DNA of 64,000 nt from Ruminococcus sp. (GCA_004556705.1 SFGA01000009.1:1-64000), one strand, 5' to 3'. Positions 8,322 to 17,590 are shown, numbered from the stretch's first letter. A program made the numbers and translations. Notes: generated from the letters alone by a model not told the origin.

Positions 8322-9190
8322 AAAATCTTATAAGAATGATGTCTGATGACGGTCAGCTTGTGATAATGGCTGTTGACAGCACTAATATAGTTACCGAAAT
8401 GCACCGCATACACAACACCTCAAAGGTATGCTCGGCGGCGTTGGGCAGACTTTTAACCGCCGCTTCGCTTATGGGAAGTATGCTAAAGAGCGCCGAGGAC
8501 AGCATAACCGTCAAGATAAACGGCAACGGCCCTTGCGGCACGGTGTTGGCGGTTTCCGACTCTCTCGGAAATGTCAGGGGATATATCGGAGACGCAAGCG
8601 TTGAGCTTCCGCTTAACGAAAAGGGTAAGCTTGACGTTCGCGGCGCAGTAGGCACAGATGGCACGCTTACGGTTATCAAGGATATGGGCTTGAAAGAGCC
8701 GTATGTAGGTCAAATTCCGATTGTATCGGGCGAAATCGCCGAAGATATAACCGCTTACTATGCTACAAGCGAGCAAACACCCACGGTATGTGCTCTCGGT
8801 GTTCTTGTTGATCCCGACACTAAGAATATTATCTGCTCGGGCGGATTTTTAATTCAGTTATTACCCTTTGCCGAGGATGCGATTATCGACAAGTTAGAGA
8901 AAGATATTCAAAATATAAAGCCTGTAACCGCCATGCTGTTTGACAAAATGACACCCGAAGAAATTTGCCGTGCCGTTCTGCCGTCATTCAACCTTGAAAA
9001 GCTTGATGATGCGCAGGTTGAGTATCGCTGTACTTGCTCAAAGGACAGGGTTACAAAGGCTCTTATTGCAACGGGCAAAGACGGTTTATCCGAAATGGCG
9101 CAGGACGATGCAACTGAGGTTGTGTGCAATTTCTGTAATAAAAAATATCATTTCTCAAAAGAAGAAATCAAAAAGCTGATGAACAATTAA
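8318..9190 (+). CDS. hslO: Hsp33 redox-regulated chaperone
   Basis: A cytoplasmic holdase of 290 residues that is activated when oxidants release zinc from its C-terminal switch. The four zinc cysteines are visible as CTC (about 236-238) and CNFC (about 269-272). The N-terminal substrate-binding domain includes RLLTAASLMGSML. The start overlaps the upstream methyltransferase stop. This is the last gene of the operon and is followed by a repeat-rich gap. Confidence 0.95.
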   Translation: MKNLIRMMSDDGQLVIMAVDSTNIVTEMHRIHNTSKVCSAALGRLLTAASLMGSMLKSAEDSITVKINGNGPCGTVLAVSDSLGNVRGYIGDASVELPLNEKGKLDVRGAVGTDGTLTVIKDMGLKEPYVGQIPIVSGEIAEDITAYYATSEQTPTVCALGVLVDPDTKNIICSGGFLIQLLPFAEDAIIDKLEKDIQNIKPVTAMLFDKMTPEEICRAVLPSFNLEKLDDAQVEYRCTCSKDRVTKALIATGKDGLSEMAQDDATEVVCNFCNKKYHFSKEEIKKLMNN

Positions 9191-9204
9191 AAAAGAGTAC
9201 ATTG

Positions 9205-9379
9205 GTTACAAATAATTATATTTTTATATTATATCGTAGGGGCGAACTGTGTTCGCCCGTTTTAAATTTGCCATAAATTGACGGGCGACCGCATATTCAG
9301 CCTCCCTTGTGTAAAGGGTGCGGGTCTCCTGTGGAGACCTCTGCATTTAATGCAGAAGCACCGACCGAACCGGCAGGTG
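9205..9379. repeat. Intergenic repeat type A, copy 1
   Basis: A block of about 175 bases, nearly identical to 9755-9927. It includes GTAGGGGCGAACTGTGTTCG and a GGTCTCC-TGTG-GAGACC hairpin. It contains chance reading frames only. The gap from hslO to metG (about 9191-10421) holds this and the other repeat copies and no recognisable gene. Confidence 0.85.
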
Positions 9380-9385
9380 TTTTAC

Positions 9386-9602
9386 GGACAGCCGAAGGCT
9401 GTTGCGAACGATACAGTGCAAACGACGACGTGGTAGGGCGGTGGCTTGCTGCCGCCGTTATATTGTTGTTGATATATGATAATTCACGGCTAAAATGTAA
9501 TTAAAATCCACCCACAACCCGTAAGAACAGGGTTTGCCCCTGTCAGCAACAAATTACATATAAAATCAGGGCAACGGACAGCCGCAAGGGCTGTCCCTAC
9601 GG
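9386..9602. repeat. Intergenic repeat type B, copy 1
   Basis: GGACAGCC...GGCTGTTGCGAACG, then GGTAGGGCGGTGGCTTGCTG and the palindrome GGACAGCCGCAAGGGCTGTCC. Very similar to 10055-10270. Confidence 0.85.
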
Positions 9603-9659
9603 TTCTATATATTTTTCAATCCGTGCGTTCAGGCTCCCTCGTCAGAGGGAGCCTTTGTC

Positions 9660-9736
9660 GGACAGCCGCAAGGGCTGTTGCGAACGATACGGTGCAAACG
9701 ACGACGAGGTAGGGCGGTGGCTTGCTGCCGCCGTTA
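9660..9736. repeat. Intergenic repeat type B, partial copy
   Basis: Matches the first 75-80 bases of the B unit (GGACAGCCGCAAGGGCTGTT to GCTTGCTGCCGCCGTT). A short hairpin, CTCCCTC-GTCA-GAGGGAG, precedes it. Confidence 0.8.
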
Positions 9737-9754
9737 AATCACAACAAATCAACA

Positions 9755-9927
9755 GTTACAAATAATTATATTTTTATATTATATCGTAGGGGCGAACTGT
9801 GTTCGCCCGTTTTTAATTGCTATGAATTGACGGACAACCGCATTTCAGCCTCCATTGTGTAAAGGGTGCGGGTCTCCTGTGGAGACCTCTGCATTTAATG
9901 CAGAAGCACCGACCGAACCGGCAGGTG
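9755..9927. repeat. Intergenic repeat type A, copy 2
   Basis: Second copy of the block at 9205-9379, same orientation, with a few substitutions and small indels. Confidence 0.85.
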
Positions 9928-10054
9928 AGACGGTGGGTTGCCGCAGGCAACTCGGAGGGATTGTAAGGTTGATTTTATATGATTTTGTAAAAATCCCTCA
10001 GTCATTTTTTTGTTTCAAAAAAACGACAGCTCCCTTTACAAGGGAGCCTTTGAC

Positions 10055-10270
10055 GGACAGCGCAAGGGCTGTTGCGAACGATACGGTGCAAACGACGACG
10101 TGGTAGGGCGGTGGCTTGCTGCCGCCGTTGGATTGTTATTGATATATGATAATTTACGGTTGAAATGGCATTAAAAATTTCCACAATCCGTAGGGACAGG
10201 GCTTGCCCCTGTCCGCAACAAATTACATATAAAATCAGGGCAACGGACAGCCGCAAGGGCTGTCCCTACG
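10055..10270. repeat. Intergenic repeat type B, copy 2
   Basis: Second long copy of the B unit in the same orientation, ending in the GGACAGCCGCAAGGGCTGTC palindrome. Confidence 0.85.
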
Positions 10271-10421
10271 GCTCAATATATGTTCGAATTTAACAGCAAC
10301 CGATAATCGTTATATTTTTGTGGGTTTGCTCGGCGGGAGCAAGCCCCTGCACTACCGCATGCGATATAATTCTTAATTTTAAGACAACTCGTAACCTCTA
10401 TTGTAAAAAACAATTAAACTG

Positions 10422-10450
10422 TTGACATATTTACGAATAAATGGTAAAAT
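10422..10450 (+). promoter_or_regulatory. metG promoter
   Basis: TTGACA (10422-10427), 17 bases, TAAAAT (10445-10450). It lies 39 bases before the metG ATG and rules out the upstream in-frame ATG at 10441. No T-box or SAM riboswitch fold is recognisable upstream. Confidence 0.8.
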
Positions 10451-10488
10451 ATATAAGTTACAAAAAATTAAAGAAAGGAAGTAATAAA

Positions 10489-12438
10489 ATGAGCGATAAG
10501 GGAAAGTTTTATATTACAACCGCCATCGCCTACACATCGAGAAAGCCTCATATCGGCAACTCTTACGAAATCGTTTTGACCGACGCTATTGCGAGGTATA
10601 AACGAATGCTTGGCTATGATGTGTTCTTCCTGACAGGTACTGACGAACACGGACAGAAGATTGAAGAATACGCAAAAGAGGCAGGCGTTACTCCTAAGGA
10701 ATATGTTGACAAGGTTGCAGGCGAAATCCGTGCAATCTGCGACAGCCTCAACACCACTTATGACAAATTCATAAGAACAACCGACGATTATCACGAAAAG
10801 GCTGTTCAAAAGATTTTCAAAAAGCTTTATGATAAAGGTGACATCTACAAGGGCGAGTACGAGGGAATGTATTGCACCCCCTGCGAGAGCTTCTGGACCG
10901 AAAGTCAGCTTGACGAGAACGGCTGCTGTCCCGACTGTCACAGAGAGGTTAAGAAAGCAAAGGAGGAGGCATATTTCCTCAAGCTTTCAAAATATCAAAA
11001 GCAACTTGAAGATTATATCGAGTCTAACGAGAATTTCATTTATCCCGAATCGAGAAAAAATGAGATGCTCAACAACTTTATCCGTCCCGGACTTCAGGAT
11101 TTGTGCGTTTCAAGAACCTCCTTCAAATGGGGTATTCCCGTTACATTTGACGAAAAGCACGTCATCTATGTTTGGATTGACGCACTTTCAAACTATATAA
11201 CTGCTCTCGGCTACGACCCCGACGGCAGCTCGGATTTGTACAAAAAGTATTGGCCGGCAGACGTGCATATTATCGGTAAGGATATTGTTCGTTTCCACAC
11301 AATTTATTGGCCGATTATGCTTATGGCGCTCGGTGAGCCGTTGCCCAAACAGGTTTACGGTCATCCGTGGCTTTTGTTCGGCGAAGACAAAATGTCAAAA
11401 TCAAAGGGCAATGTTATCTATGCGGAGGACTTGATTGAGGTATTCGGCGTTGACGCTGTAAGATATTATCTTCTTTCGGAGATGCCTCACGCTTCCGACG
11501 GCTCAATAACTTATGAAACACTTATTGAGCGTTATAATTCGGATCTTGCGAACACAATCGGCAACCTTGTTAACCGCACAATCGCAATGCAGAAAAAGTA
11601 TTTTGACGGTGTTATTCAGCCGAACGACACGGCAGAACCGCTTGATGACGAGGTTAAGGCTCTTGCTGTTAAGACTCTTTCCGACGTTGACAAATGCTTT
11701 AACGAATATAAAATCGCTGACAGTATCGAGTGCATTTTGACTCTTGCGAGACGTCTCAACAAATACATTGACGAGACAATGCCGTGGGCACTTGCAAAGG
11801 ACGAAAGTAAAAAAGCAAGACTCGGTGCAGTACTTTACAATCTCCTTGAGGGTATCCGCTATCTTGCAATTTTGTTGAAGCCCTATATGCCCGACACATC
11901 AAAAGAAATCCTTTCACAGCTCAACACAGATGTTACGGATTATGATTCACTTCTTACCTTCGGCGGACTCAAAGCAGGCGAATCGGTTGGAGAGCCTAAG
12001 GTTCTTTTCTCAAGAATAGACTCCGAAAAGCTTATTGCAGAGCTTGTTGCAAAGCAGGAAGAACAGCAAAAGGCTGAAAAAGAGAGAATCGAAGAAATAC
12101 AGGGTATTGCTAAAATCGGAATTGAGGATTTTGCAAAGGTAGAGCTTAAATCGGCTGAAATTAAGGCTTGTGAGCCTGTAAAGAAAGCTAAAAAGCTCTT
12201 AAAGCTCACGCTTGACGACGGAAGCGGTGTTGACAGAACGGTTGCAAGCGGAATTGCCAAATGGTACACGCCAGACGAGCTTGTCGGCAAAAAGGTAATT
12301 GTCGTCTCAAACCTCAAGCCCGCTACACTCTGCAGCGTTGAAAGTCAGGGTATGATTTTGGCGGCAGATGCAGGCGAGGATGATGTCAAAGTCGTTTTCC
12401 TTGATTCGTCAATTCCTAACGGTTCAAAGATAAGATAA
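10489..12438 (+). CDS. metG: Methionyl-tRNA synthetase
   Basis: Class I synthetase of 649 residues that charges tRNA-Met and initiator tRNA. The HIGH-type motif is KPHIGN near residue 20. A zinc knuckle is formed by CTPC and CCPDC (about 127-146). KMSKS is intact in EDKMSKSKGN (about 300). A C-terminal tRNA-binding OB domain (about 545-649, IEDFAKVELKSAEIKACEPV) makes it the long form. The start is ATG 10489 after AAAGGAAG, because the promoter overlaps the earlier ATG. The stop overlaps the tatD start by one base (TAATG). Confidence 0.97.
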   Translation: MSDKGKFYITTAIAYTSRKPHIGNSYEIVLTDAIARYKRMLGYDVFFLTGTDEHGQKIEEYAKEAGVTPKEYVDKVAGEIRAICDSLNTTYDKFIRTTDDYHEKAVQKIFKKLYDKGDIYKGEYEGMYCTPCESFWTESQLDENGCCPDCHREVKKAKEEAYFLKLSKYQKQLEDYIESNENFIYPESRKNEMLNNFIRPGLQDLCVSRTSFKWGIPVTFDEKHVIYVWIDALSNYITALGYDPDGSSDLYKKYWPADVHIIGKDIVRFHTIYWPIMLMALGEPLPKQVYGHPWLLFGEDKMSKSKGNVIYAEDLIEVFGVDAVRYYLLSEMPHASDGSITYETLIERYNSDLANTIGNLVNRTIAMQKKYFDGVIQPNDTAEPLDDEVKALAVKTLSDVDKCFNEYKIADSIECILTLARRLNKYIDETMPWALAKDESKKARLGAVLYNLLEGIRYLAILLKPYMPDTSKEILSQLNTDVTDYDSLLTFGGLKAGESVGEPKVLFSRIDSEKLIAELVAKQEEQQKAEKERIEEIQGIAKIGIEDFAKVELKSAEIKACEPVKKAKKLLKLTLDDGSGVDRTVASGIAKWYTPDELVGKKVIVVSNLKPATLCSVESQGMILAADAGEDDVKVVFLDSSIPNGSKIR

Positions 12439-13220
12439 TGTACAAGAATATTTTTGACACACACGCACACTATGATGATGAAGCCTTTCAAGACGACCTT
12501 GAAGGGCTTTTGTCTGCGTTCCCCGACAGCGGAATAAGCGGAGTTGTTTCCTGCGGTGTAAACGAAGAAAGCTCAAGAGCAAATGTTCAGCTTGCTGAAA
12601 AATATGATTTTATGTACGTTGCCGTCGGTTATCACGGACTTAACACAGAGGATTTAACAGACAATTATCTTGACGCAATAAAGGCATTAGCTCAAAATGA
12701 AAAGGTTGTCGCAATCGGAGAAATCGGACTTGATTATCACTATGAAAAAGAGTCGAGAGAGCTTCAGTTAAAAATTTTCTATGAGCAAATCAAGCTTGCA
12801 AACGAATTGAATTTGCCCGTAATAGTTCACGACAGAGAGGCGCACGAGGACACGCTGAATATTCTAAAAGAATTAAAGCCTAAAGGTGTCGTGCATTGCT
12901 TCTCGGGAAGTGTCGAAATGGCGAAAGAAATAGTTAAGCTCGGTATGTATATCGGTCTTGGCGGTGCTGTAACCTTCAAAAATGCCGTGAAACCCGTCGA
13001 AGTCGCAAAATATGTGCCGTCTGATAAGCTTTTGCTCGAAACGGACTGTCCGTATATGTCCCCCGTTCCGTTCAGGGGCAAGCGTTGCACCTCGCTTTTA
13101 ATTCCGTACACGGCACAGAAAATCGCCGAGGTGCGAAGCGTTGACGTTCAGGATTTGTTGGATATGACCGACCGAAATGCACGAAGTCTGTTTAATATCC
13201 CACAGCACAACACTGTTTGA
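12438..13220 (+). CDS. tatD: TatD-family metal-dependent hydrolase
   Basis: A TIM-barrel amidohydrolase-type DNase of 260 residues. Metal ligands are visible in FDTHAHYDDE near the start, in GEIGLDYHY (about 95), in VIVHDREAHEDT, in GVVHCFSGS and in LLETDCPYMSP near 200. TatD proteins act as 3'-5' exonucleases and possibly in tRNA or D-aminoacyl quality control. It is translationally coupled to metG (TAATG), a very common pairing in Firmicutes. Confidence 0.93.
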   Translation: MYKNIFDTHAHYDDEAFQDDLEGLLSAFPDSGISGVVSCGVNEESSRANVQLAEKYDFMYVAVGYHGLNTEDLTDNYLDAIKALAQNEKVVAIGEIGLDYHYEKESRELQLKIFYEQIKLANELNLPVIVHDREAHEDTLNILKELKPKGVVHCFSGSVEMAKEIVKLGMYIGLGGAVTFKNAVKPVEVAKYVPSDKLLLETDCPYMSPVPFRGKRCTSLLIPYTAQKIAEVRSVDVQDLLDMTDRNARSLFNIPQHNTV

Positions 13221-13235
13221 ATAAACTCAATCCAC

Positions 13236-13546
13236 ATCCCACACGGTAGGGCGGTGGCTTGCTGCCGCCGTTATAGATTGTTGATAAAATATGACAATTT
13301 TCGGCTAATGTGAAATTAAAATCAGCGCACAATCCGTAGGGACAACCCTTGCGGTTGTCCATTAATTTGATTTAATATATAATATGTTGCGGACAGGGGC
13401 AAGCCCTGTCCCTACGGTAGCATATTAAATTCAATTTGATAGCACCGTTAGTTATTATATGTTGGTTAATTTCCTCGGCGGCAGCAAGCCACCACCCTAT
13501 CACGTCGTCGTTTGCAGCATATCGTTCGCAACAGCCTTTGGCTGTC
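13236..13546. repeat. Third cluster of A/B-type intergenic repeats, partly inverted
   Basis: The gap from tatD to the surface-protein gene (13221-13825) holds a B-like unit at 13236-13358, a GGACAGGG-GCAAG-CCCTGTCC-like hairpin at 13391-13417 and an inverted B unit at 13477-13546. Further fragments extend to about 13790. No gene is recognisable in the gap. Confidence 0.8.
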
Positions 13547-13824
13547 TCTCACTCACTATGCAACTCCTCCTTTCCCGCAAAAATCACGCTCGACTCGCCT
13601 GTTCGGTTGTAAACGCCCTCACGACGGCTCGCTGTCGCTACCAACTTTTGCGGATTGCGGACAACCGCAAGGGTTGTCCCTACGGTTCAATATATTTTTT
13701 AATCTGTGCGAAGCACCCACTTCTTTTCATTTTTCAATTTTCTCTCTTATCTTTTCTCTGCCGTAAGGCAAGCCCTGTCCCTACGGTTGCATAAATTTTT
13801 CGTTCGATAACTTTTACGCAAAAA

Positions 13825-13850
13825 CAAACTCCCTCGTAAGAGGGAGTTTG
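13825..13850. terminator. Terminator after the surface-protein gene
   Basis: A perfect 11-bp stem CAAACTCCCTC / GAGGGAGTTTG with a GTAA loop. The minus-strand tail is T-rich. Confidence 0.8.
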
Positions 13851-13890
13851 TTGTGTTTTGATATTTAATTCAACCTTGAAATTGAATAAA

Positions 13891-16761
13891 TTAAAGCATA
13901 CCTTTATTTGCCATATTGTAAATTATCTGTGCTACTTCGGCTCTGCCTGCGTTGCCTGTGGGGTTGATATAACCTGCGTTACCTACTATGCCGTTTTCAA
14001 CCGCCCAAGCTACTCCTGCTTTTGCCCACGGACTTGTATTTCCGCCGTCGGGATACGCCTGTACAATTGCATCAACGTCGCCCGTAGCTTCACCGCCAAA
14101 GTATCTGATGAAGATAAGACAAATCTGCTCTCTTGAAATGTATGTGCCGACGCCGAAATTATCTGCCGAATATCCTGTTACTATGCCTTTATCCTTCGCC
14201 CAAGCTACTGCCGAAGCGTAATAAGCACCTGCCTGAACGTCCGAGAAACCGCCGTTCTGTCCCTCATATGCTGAGAGGTCTACACCTGCAATTCTCGCAA
14301 GAATAAGTACAAAGTCCTGTCTTTGAATGTTATTCGACGGTCCGAATGTGCCGTTTGAATAGCCTGTGATATAGCCTCTTTCAAAGTTATACTTAACCGC
14401 ATCATAGTACCAATCGCCGCTTCTGACATCGGGGAAGGTTACGGGAGGAACCGTAGGCTCCGCAACCGTAACATTACACGTTGCCGTATATTCAATATTA
14501 TTATATGTAAACTTCGCTGTGATTGTTGCATTTCCTGCGCCCTTAGCGGTTACAACGCCGTCTGACACGGTGGCAACATTTTTATTTGAAGATGACCAAG
14601 CTATCTTTTGGTCGCTCGGTGTTGTAGTTACTGTAATGCTTTTGGTACTACCTATACTGTCAAAAGACAATTTGTTGTTTGCAATAGTAATACTCGGTTT
14701 AACAACTTTAACATTGAATGTTGCTGTTTTTCCTTTATAATTGACTGTAACCACCTTTGTTCCTGCGGTAGACGAATTGAAGCCCGTTATAGTCAAATCG
14801 GAAGTGATAACCTTTTCTGTATTGTCAGTATATTTAGCTGTGATTTCCAATCCTGTTGTATCAAGCGTGTCGCCAATAAAGTATTCTGTCTTTGTCGGCA
14901 TTTTTGTAACTGAAATTAACAACAACTCATTAGTTGGAGCCATTGGCGAAAATTCAAATCCGTTATCCTTGGCATATTTTTCAGCAGCAGAGCCTTGATA
15001 GCCGTAAACCGTAAAGCCATCAATTGTTTTTATCTTATTTTCAACACTATCATAATAATATCCAAATGCTTCGCTGCCAATATCTTTTACACTTTTAGGA
15101 ATTTTTACGCTTGTAAGCGAGGTACAACCGTAAAAAGCTCTAATACGAATGTATGTTCCGCTGTCAGGAATTGTTACGCTTGTAAGCGAGGTGCAATTTT
15201 CAAAAGCCCAATCGTCGATTTCTGTTACACTGTCAGGAATTGTTACGCTTGTAAGCGAGGTGCAATTTTCAAAAGCCAATTTGCCTATATTTGTTACACT
15301 GTCGGGAATTATATATTTCGTTTCCGTCTTTCCTGCAGGATATTTAATTAACTCAGTTTTTTCTTTATTAAACAGAACGCCGTTTTCGGAACTATAATTT
15401 GCGTTATTGCTGCTAACATTTATTTCTGTAAGTGAGGTGCAATCATCAAAAGCATATTTACTTATCCATGTTACACTGTCGGGAATTGTTATACTCGTAA
15501 GTGAGGTGCAATCTTCAAAAGCCCATTCACATATATTTGTTACACTGTTTCCAATTGTTACGCTTGTGAGCAAGGTGCAGTTGTAAAAAGCTTTTTCGCC
15601 AATTTCTGTTACACCGTTTCCGATTGTGGCGCTCGTAAGTGAAGTGCAATTCCTAAAAGCCCAATCGCCTATACTTGTAACATTGTCGGGAATTGTTATG
15701 CTTGTAAGTGAGGTGCAATCATCAAAAGCATATTCGCATATACTTGTTACACCATTTCCGATTGTTACGCCTGTAAGCGAAAAGCATTCTTTAAAAGCAT
15801 AAATGCCAATTTCTGTTACACTGTCGGGTATTGTGATGCTTGTAAGCGATTTGCAGTATGAAAAACCAGAATCGCCAATACTTGTTACACCGTTTCCGAT
15901 TGTTATGCTTGTAAGCGAGGTGCAGCCTGCAAAAACATACCGACCTATTTTTGTTACACTGTTGGGAATTGTGATGCTTGTAAACGAGGTACAATTCCAA
16001 AAAGCCCCGTCGTTTATACTCGTTACGCTGTCCGGAATTGTGACGCTTTTAAGTGAGCGACAACCGTAAAAAGCTTTCCCACCTATTTCTGTTACACTGT
16101 CAGGTATTGTTACGCTTGTAAACAAGCCAGAATAAAACGCTTCATCAGCAATTACTTTTGTTCCCTGCTTAATTTCAACATGGTCGAAAACATCATTTTT
16201 AATTTTAATCAAATGGTTACCAATATATAATATTCCGTTATCCCAATTTGATTCATTATTGTAATAAGCAGTTTTAGCAAAAGCACCACCGCCTATACTT
16301 GTTACACTGTCGGGAATTGTTATGCTTGCAAGCAAAGTGCAATTGGCAAAAGCCCCCTCTCCTATGCTTGTTACACCGTTTCCGATTGTTACGCTTGCAA
16401 GTGAGGTGCAACCGCTAAAATTATAGTCCCCTATACTTGTTACACTGTCGGGAATTGTTACACTTTCAAGCGAGGTGCAATTGTAAAAAGCATAATCGCC
16501 TATGCTTGTTACAACGTTTTCAATTACAACCTTTGTAATTGAAGTTCCCCACGGCGGAGCTTCTTCCCAACTATAATCTTTCATTTTTCCGTTGCCGCTG
16601 ATTGTAAGCACGCCATCGCTGTCAAGAGTCCATGTGCACTCTCCGGTTGTACCGCTTTTAACAGGGACTGCCGCAAATGACTCAACCGCCATAAGCGGCA
16701 CGCTCGTTATTATCATCAAGATTGATAATAATACCGAAATGATTTTCCTCGTATTTTTCAT
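13891..16761 (-). CDS. BspA-like LRR surface protein with Big and SLH domains
   Basis: A secreted cell-surface protein of 956 residues. The signal peptide is about 1-31. More than twenty leucine-rich repeats of BspA type (LRR_5, period about 23 residues, consensus CTSLTSITIPDSVTSIG) fill about 45-590. A Big_3-type domain is at 605-685, a Big_2-type domain at 687-772, and three SLH repeats at 775-956 anchor it to secondary cell-wall polymer. BspA-type proteins bind host matrix or other cells. The promoter contains a palindrome shared with a divergent XRE gene. The near-identical 69-bp DNA repeats invite recombination. Confidence 0.93.
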   Translation of the reverse strand: MKNTRKIISVLLSILMIITSVPLMAVESFAAVPVKSGTTGECTWTLDSDGVLTISGNGKMKDYSWEEAPPWGTSITKVVIENVVTSIGDYAFYNCTSLESVTIPDSVTSIGDYNFSGCTSLASVTIGNGVTSIGEGAFANCTLLASITIPDSVTSIGGGAFAKTAYYNNESNWDNGILYIGNHLIKIKNDVFDHVEIKQGTKVIADEAFYSGLFTSVTIPDSVTEIGGKAFYGCRSLKSVTIPDSVTSINDGAFWNCTSFTSITIPNSVTKIGRYVFAGCTSLTSITIGNGVTSIGDSGFSYCKSLTSITIPDSVTEIGIYAFKECFSLTGVTIGNGVTSICEYAFDDCTSLTSITIPDNVTSIGDWAFRNCTSLTSATIGNGVTEIGEKAFYNCTLLTSVTIGNSVTNICEWAFEDCTSLTSITIPDSVTWISKYAFDDCTSLTEINVSSNNANYSSENGVLFNKEKTELIKYPAGKTETKYIIPDSVTNIGKLAFENCTSLTSVTIPDSVTEIDDWAFENCTSLTSVTIPDSGTYIRIRAFYGCTSLTSVKIPKSVKDIGSEAFGYYYDSVENKIKTIDGFTVYGYQGSAAEKYAKDNGFEFSPMAPTNELLLISVTKMPTKTEYFIGDTLDTTGLEITAKYTDNTEKVITSDLTITGFNSSTAGTKVVTVNYKGKTATFNVKVVKPSITIANNKLSFDSIGSTKSITVTTTPSDQKIAWSSSNKNVATVSDGVVTAKGAGNATITAKFTYNNIEYTATCNVTVAEPTVPPVTFPDVRSGDWYYDAVKYNFERGYITGYSNGTFGPSNNIQRQDFVLILARIAGVDLSAYEGQNGGFSDVQAGAYYASAVAWAKDKGIVTGYSADNFGVGTYISREQICLIFIRYFGGEATGDVDAIVQAYPDGGNTSPWAKAGVAWAVENGIVGNAGYINPTGNAGRAEVAQIIYNMANKGML

Positions 16762-16827
16762 AAAATCCTCTCCTCAATTTAATTTAATACATGTTGTTTT
16801 GCAAATATACCAAATCGGGATATTTTG

Positions 16828-16856
16828 ATTATACCATTACGGTATAATTTTGTCAA
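16828..16856 (-). promoter_or_regulatory. Promoter of the BspA-like gene with embedded operator
   Basis: Minus-strand TTGACA (16851-16856), 17 bases, TATAAT (16828-16833), a full consensus. A perfect palindrome with arms ATTATACC (16828-16835) and GGTATAAT (16841-16848) and a 5-base spacer covers the -10 box and most of the spacer. One arm also gives a TATAAT on the plus strand toward the XRE gene. Binding here would block the surface gene and perhaps the regulator itself. Confidence 0.7.
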
Positions 16857-16870
16857 CGGGTGGTGATTTT

Positions 16871-17077
16871 ATGCGTTTAAGAGAGCTGAGAAGGGCTCGC
16901 AACATTTCGCAATTAAAGCTGTCTATGGACTTGCAGCTTAATCAAAACGCAATAAGCCGTTATGAAACAGGCTTGCGTGAGGCGGACTATGCAACTCTTA
17001 TTAAAATCGCCGACTATTTCAATGTTTCCATTGATTATCTTCTTGAACGCACCGACAATCCCGAAATAAACAGATAA
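16871..17077 (+). CDS. XRE-family HTH regulator
   Basis: A 68-residue protein that is essentially one HTH_3 domain (LRELRRARNISQLKLSMDLQ, recognition helix QNAISRYETG), ending with ADYFNVSIDYLLERTD. Start ATG 16871 follows GGGTGGTG. It faces the surface-protein gene; the palindrome between them is a likely operator. With no effector domain it may be an autoregulated repressor, which is inferred from context. Confidence 0.88.
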   Translation: MRLRELRRARNISQLKLSMDLQLNQNAISRYETGLREADYATLIKIADYFNVSIDYLLERTDNPEINR

Positions 17078-17262
17078 GCAGGCTCTGTCTGCTTTTTATT
17101 TATGCCAAAATGCGTAAAACGATGTCTTATCACTTTGAATTCCCCTAAAATAATTGCACAGACTATTATAGTTGACCTCTTGTAAATGTCAAACATTGCT
17201 TGAAATGTACTACAATTGAGTTGATGACAAGCAGTAAATGTCAAATACAAGCGAGGGAAATT

Positions 17263-17511
17263 ATGTTTATTAACAAAAGCATTGACGGAAGAAATAATAT
17301 ATGCGGAAAAAAGATATCCGAGCTTCGCAGAAAGCTTGATATTTCTCAAAGAGAACTTGCGGAAAAGCTGCAGCTAAACGGTCTTGATATTGATAAAAAT
17401 GCCATTCAGCGAATTGAGGCAGGCAAGAGGTTTGTTACGGATATTGAAATCGTTGCATTAACAAAAGTATTCGAAGTTAGTTTTGAAGAATTACTAAATC
17501 CCGAAAATTAA
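17263..17511 (+). CDS. XRE-family HTH regulator (second)
   Basis: An 82-residue HTH protein (KISELRRKLDISQRELAEKL, recognition helix DKNAIQRIEAGKRFV) with the typical end FEVSFEELL. Start ATG 17263 follows GAGGGA. Two direct copies of TAAATGTCAAA (17183-17193 and 17235-17245) lie upstream and could be binding sites. It is transcribed in the same direction as the first XRE gene but separated by 185 bases. Confidence 0.8.
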   Translation: MFINKSIDGRNNICGKKISELRRKLDISQRELAEKLQLNGLDIDKNAIQRIEAGKRFVTDIEIVALTKVFEVSFEELLNPEN

Positions 17512-17543
17512 ACTTCTGACGGTTAAATTTTGCACATAAAATT

Positions 17544-17567
17544 AAGGGCAACCAAGCGGTTGCCCTT
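17544..17567. terminator. Bidirectional terminator
   Basis: AAGGGCAACC-AAGC-GGTTGCCCTT hairpin between the convergent XRE and glycosyltransferase genes. Confidence 0.75.
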
Positions 17568-17590
17568 TCTGTTTGTCAAGTTTTTCAAAA

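Noticed and set aside
9307..10106. Two reading frames beginning MCKGCGSPVETSAFNAEAPT in the repeat-rich gap.
   Set aside because: They come from the two copies of repeat A and have no ribosome site. Coding is not supported.
10200..10490. T-box or SAM riboswitch in front of metG.
   Set aside because: The promoter lies 39 bases before the ATG, so the transcript leader is too short, and no specifier or T-box sequence is visible.
13891..16761. CRISPR-like periodicity at the LRR gene.
   Set aside because: The 69-bp repeat is in frame within one long gene, encodes LRR units, and has no unique spacers.
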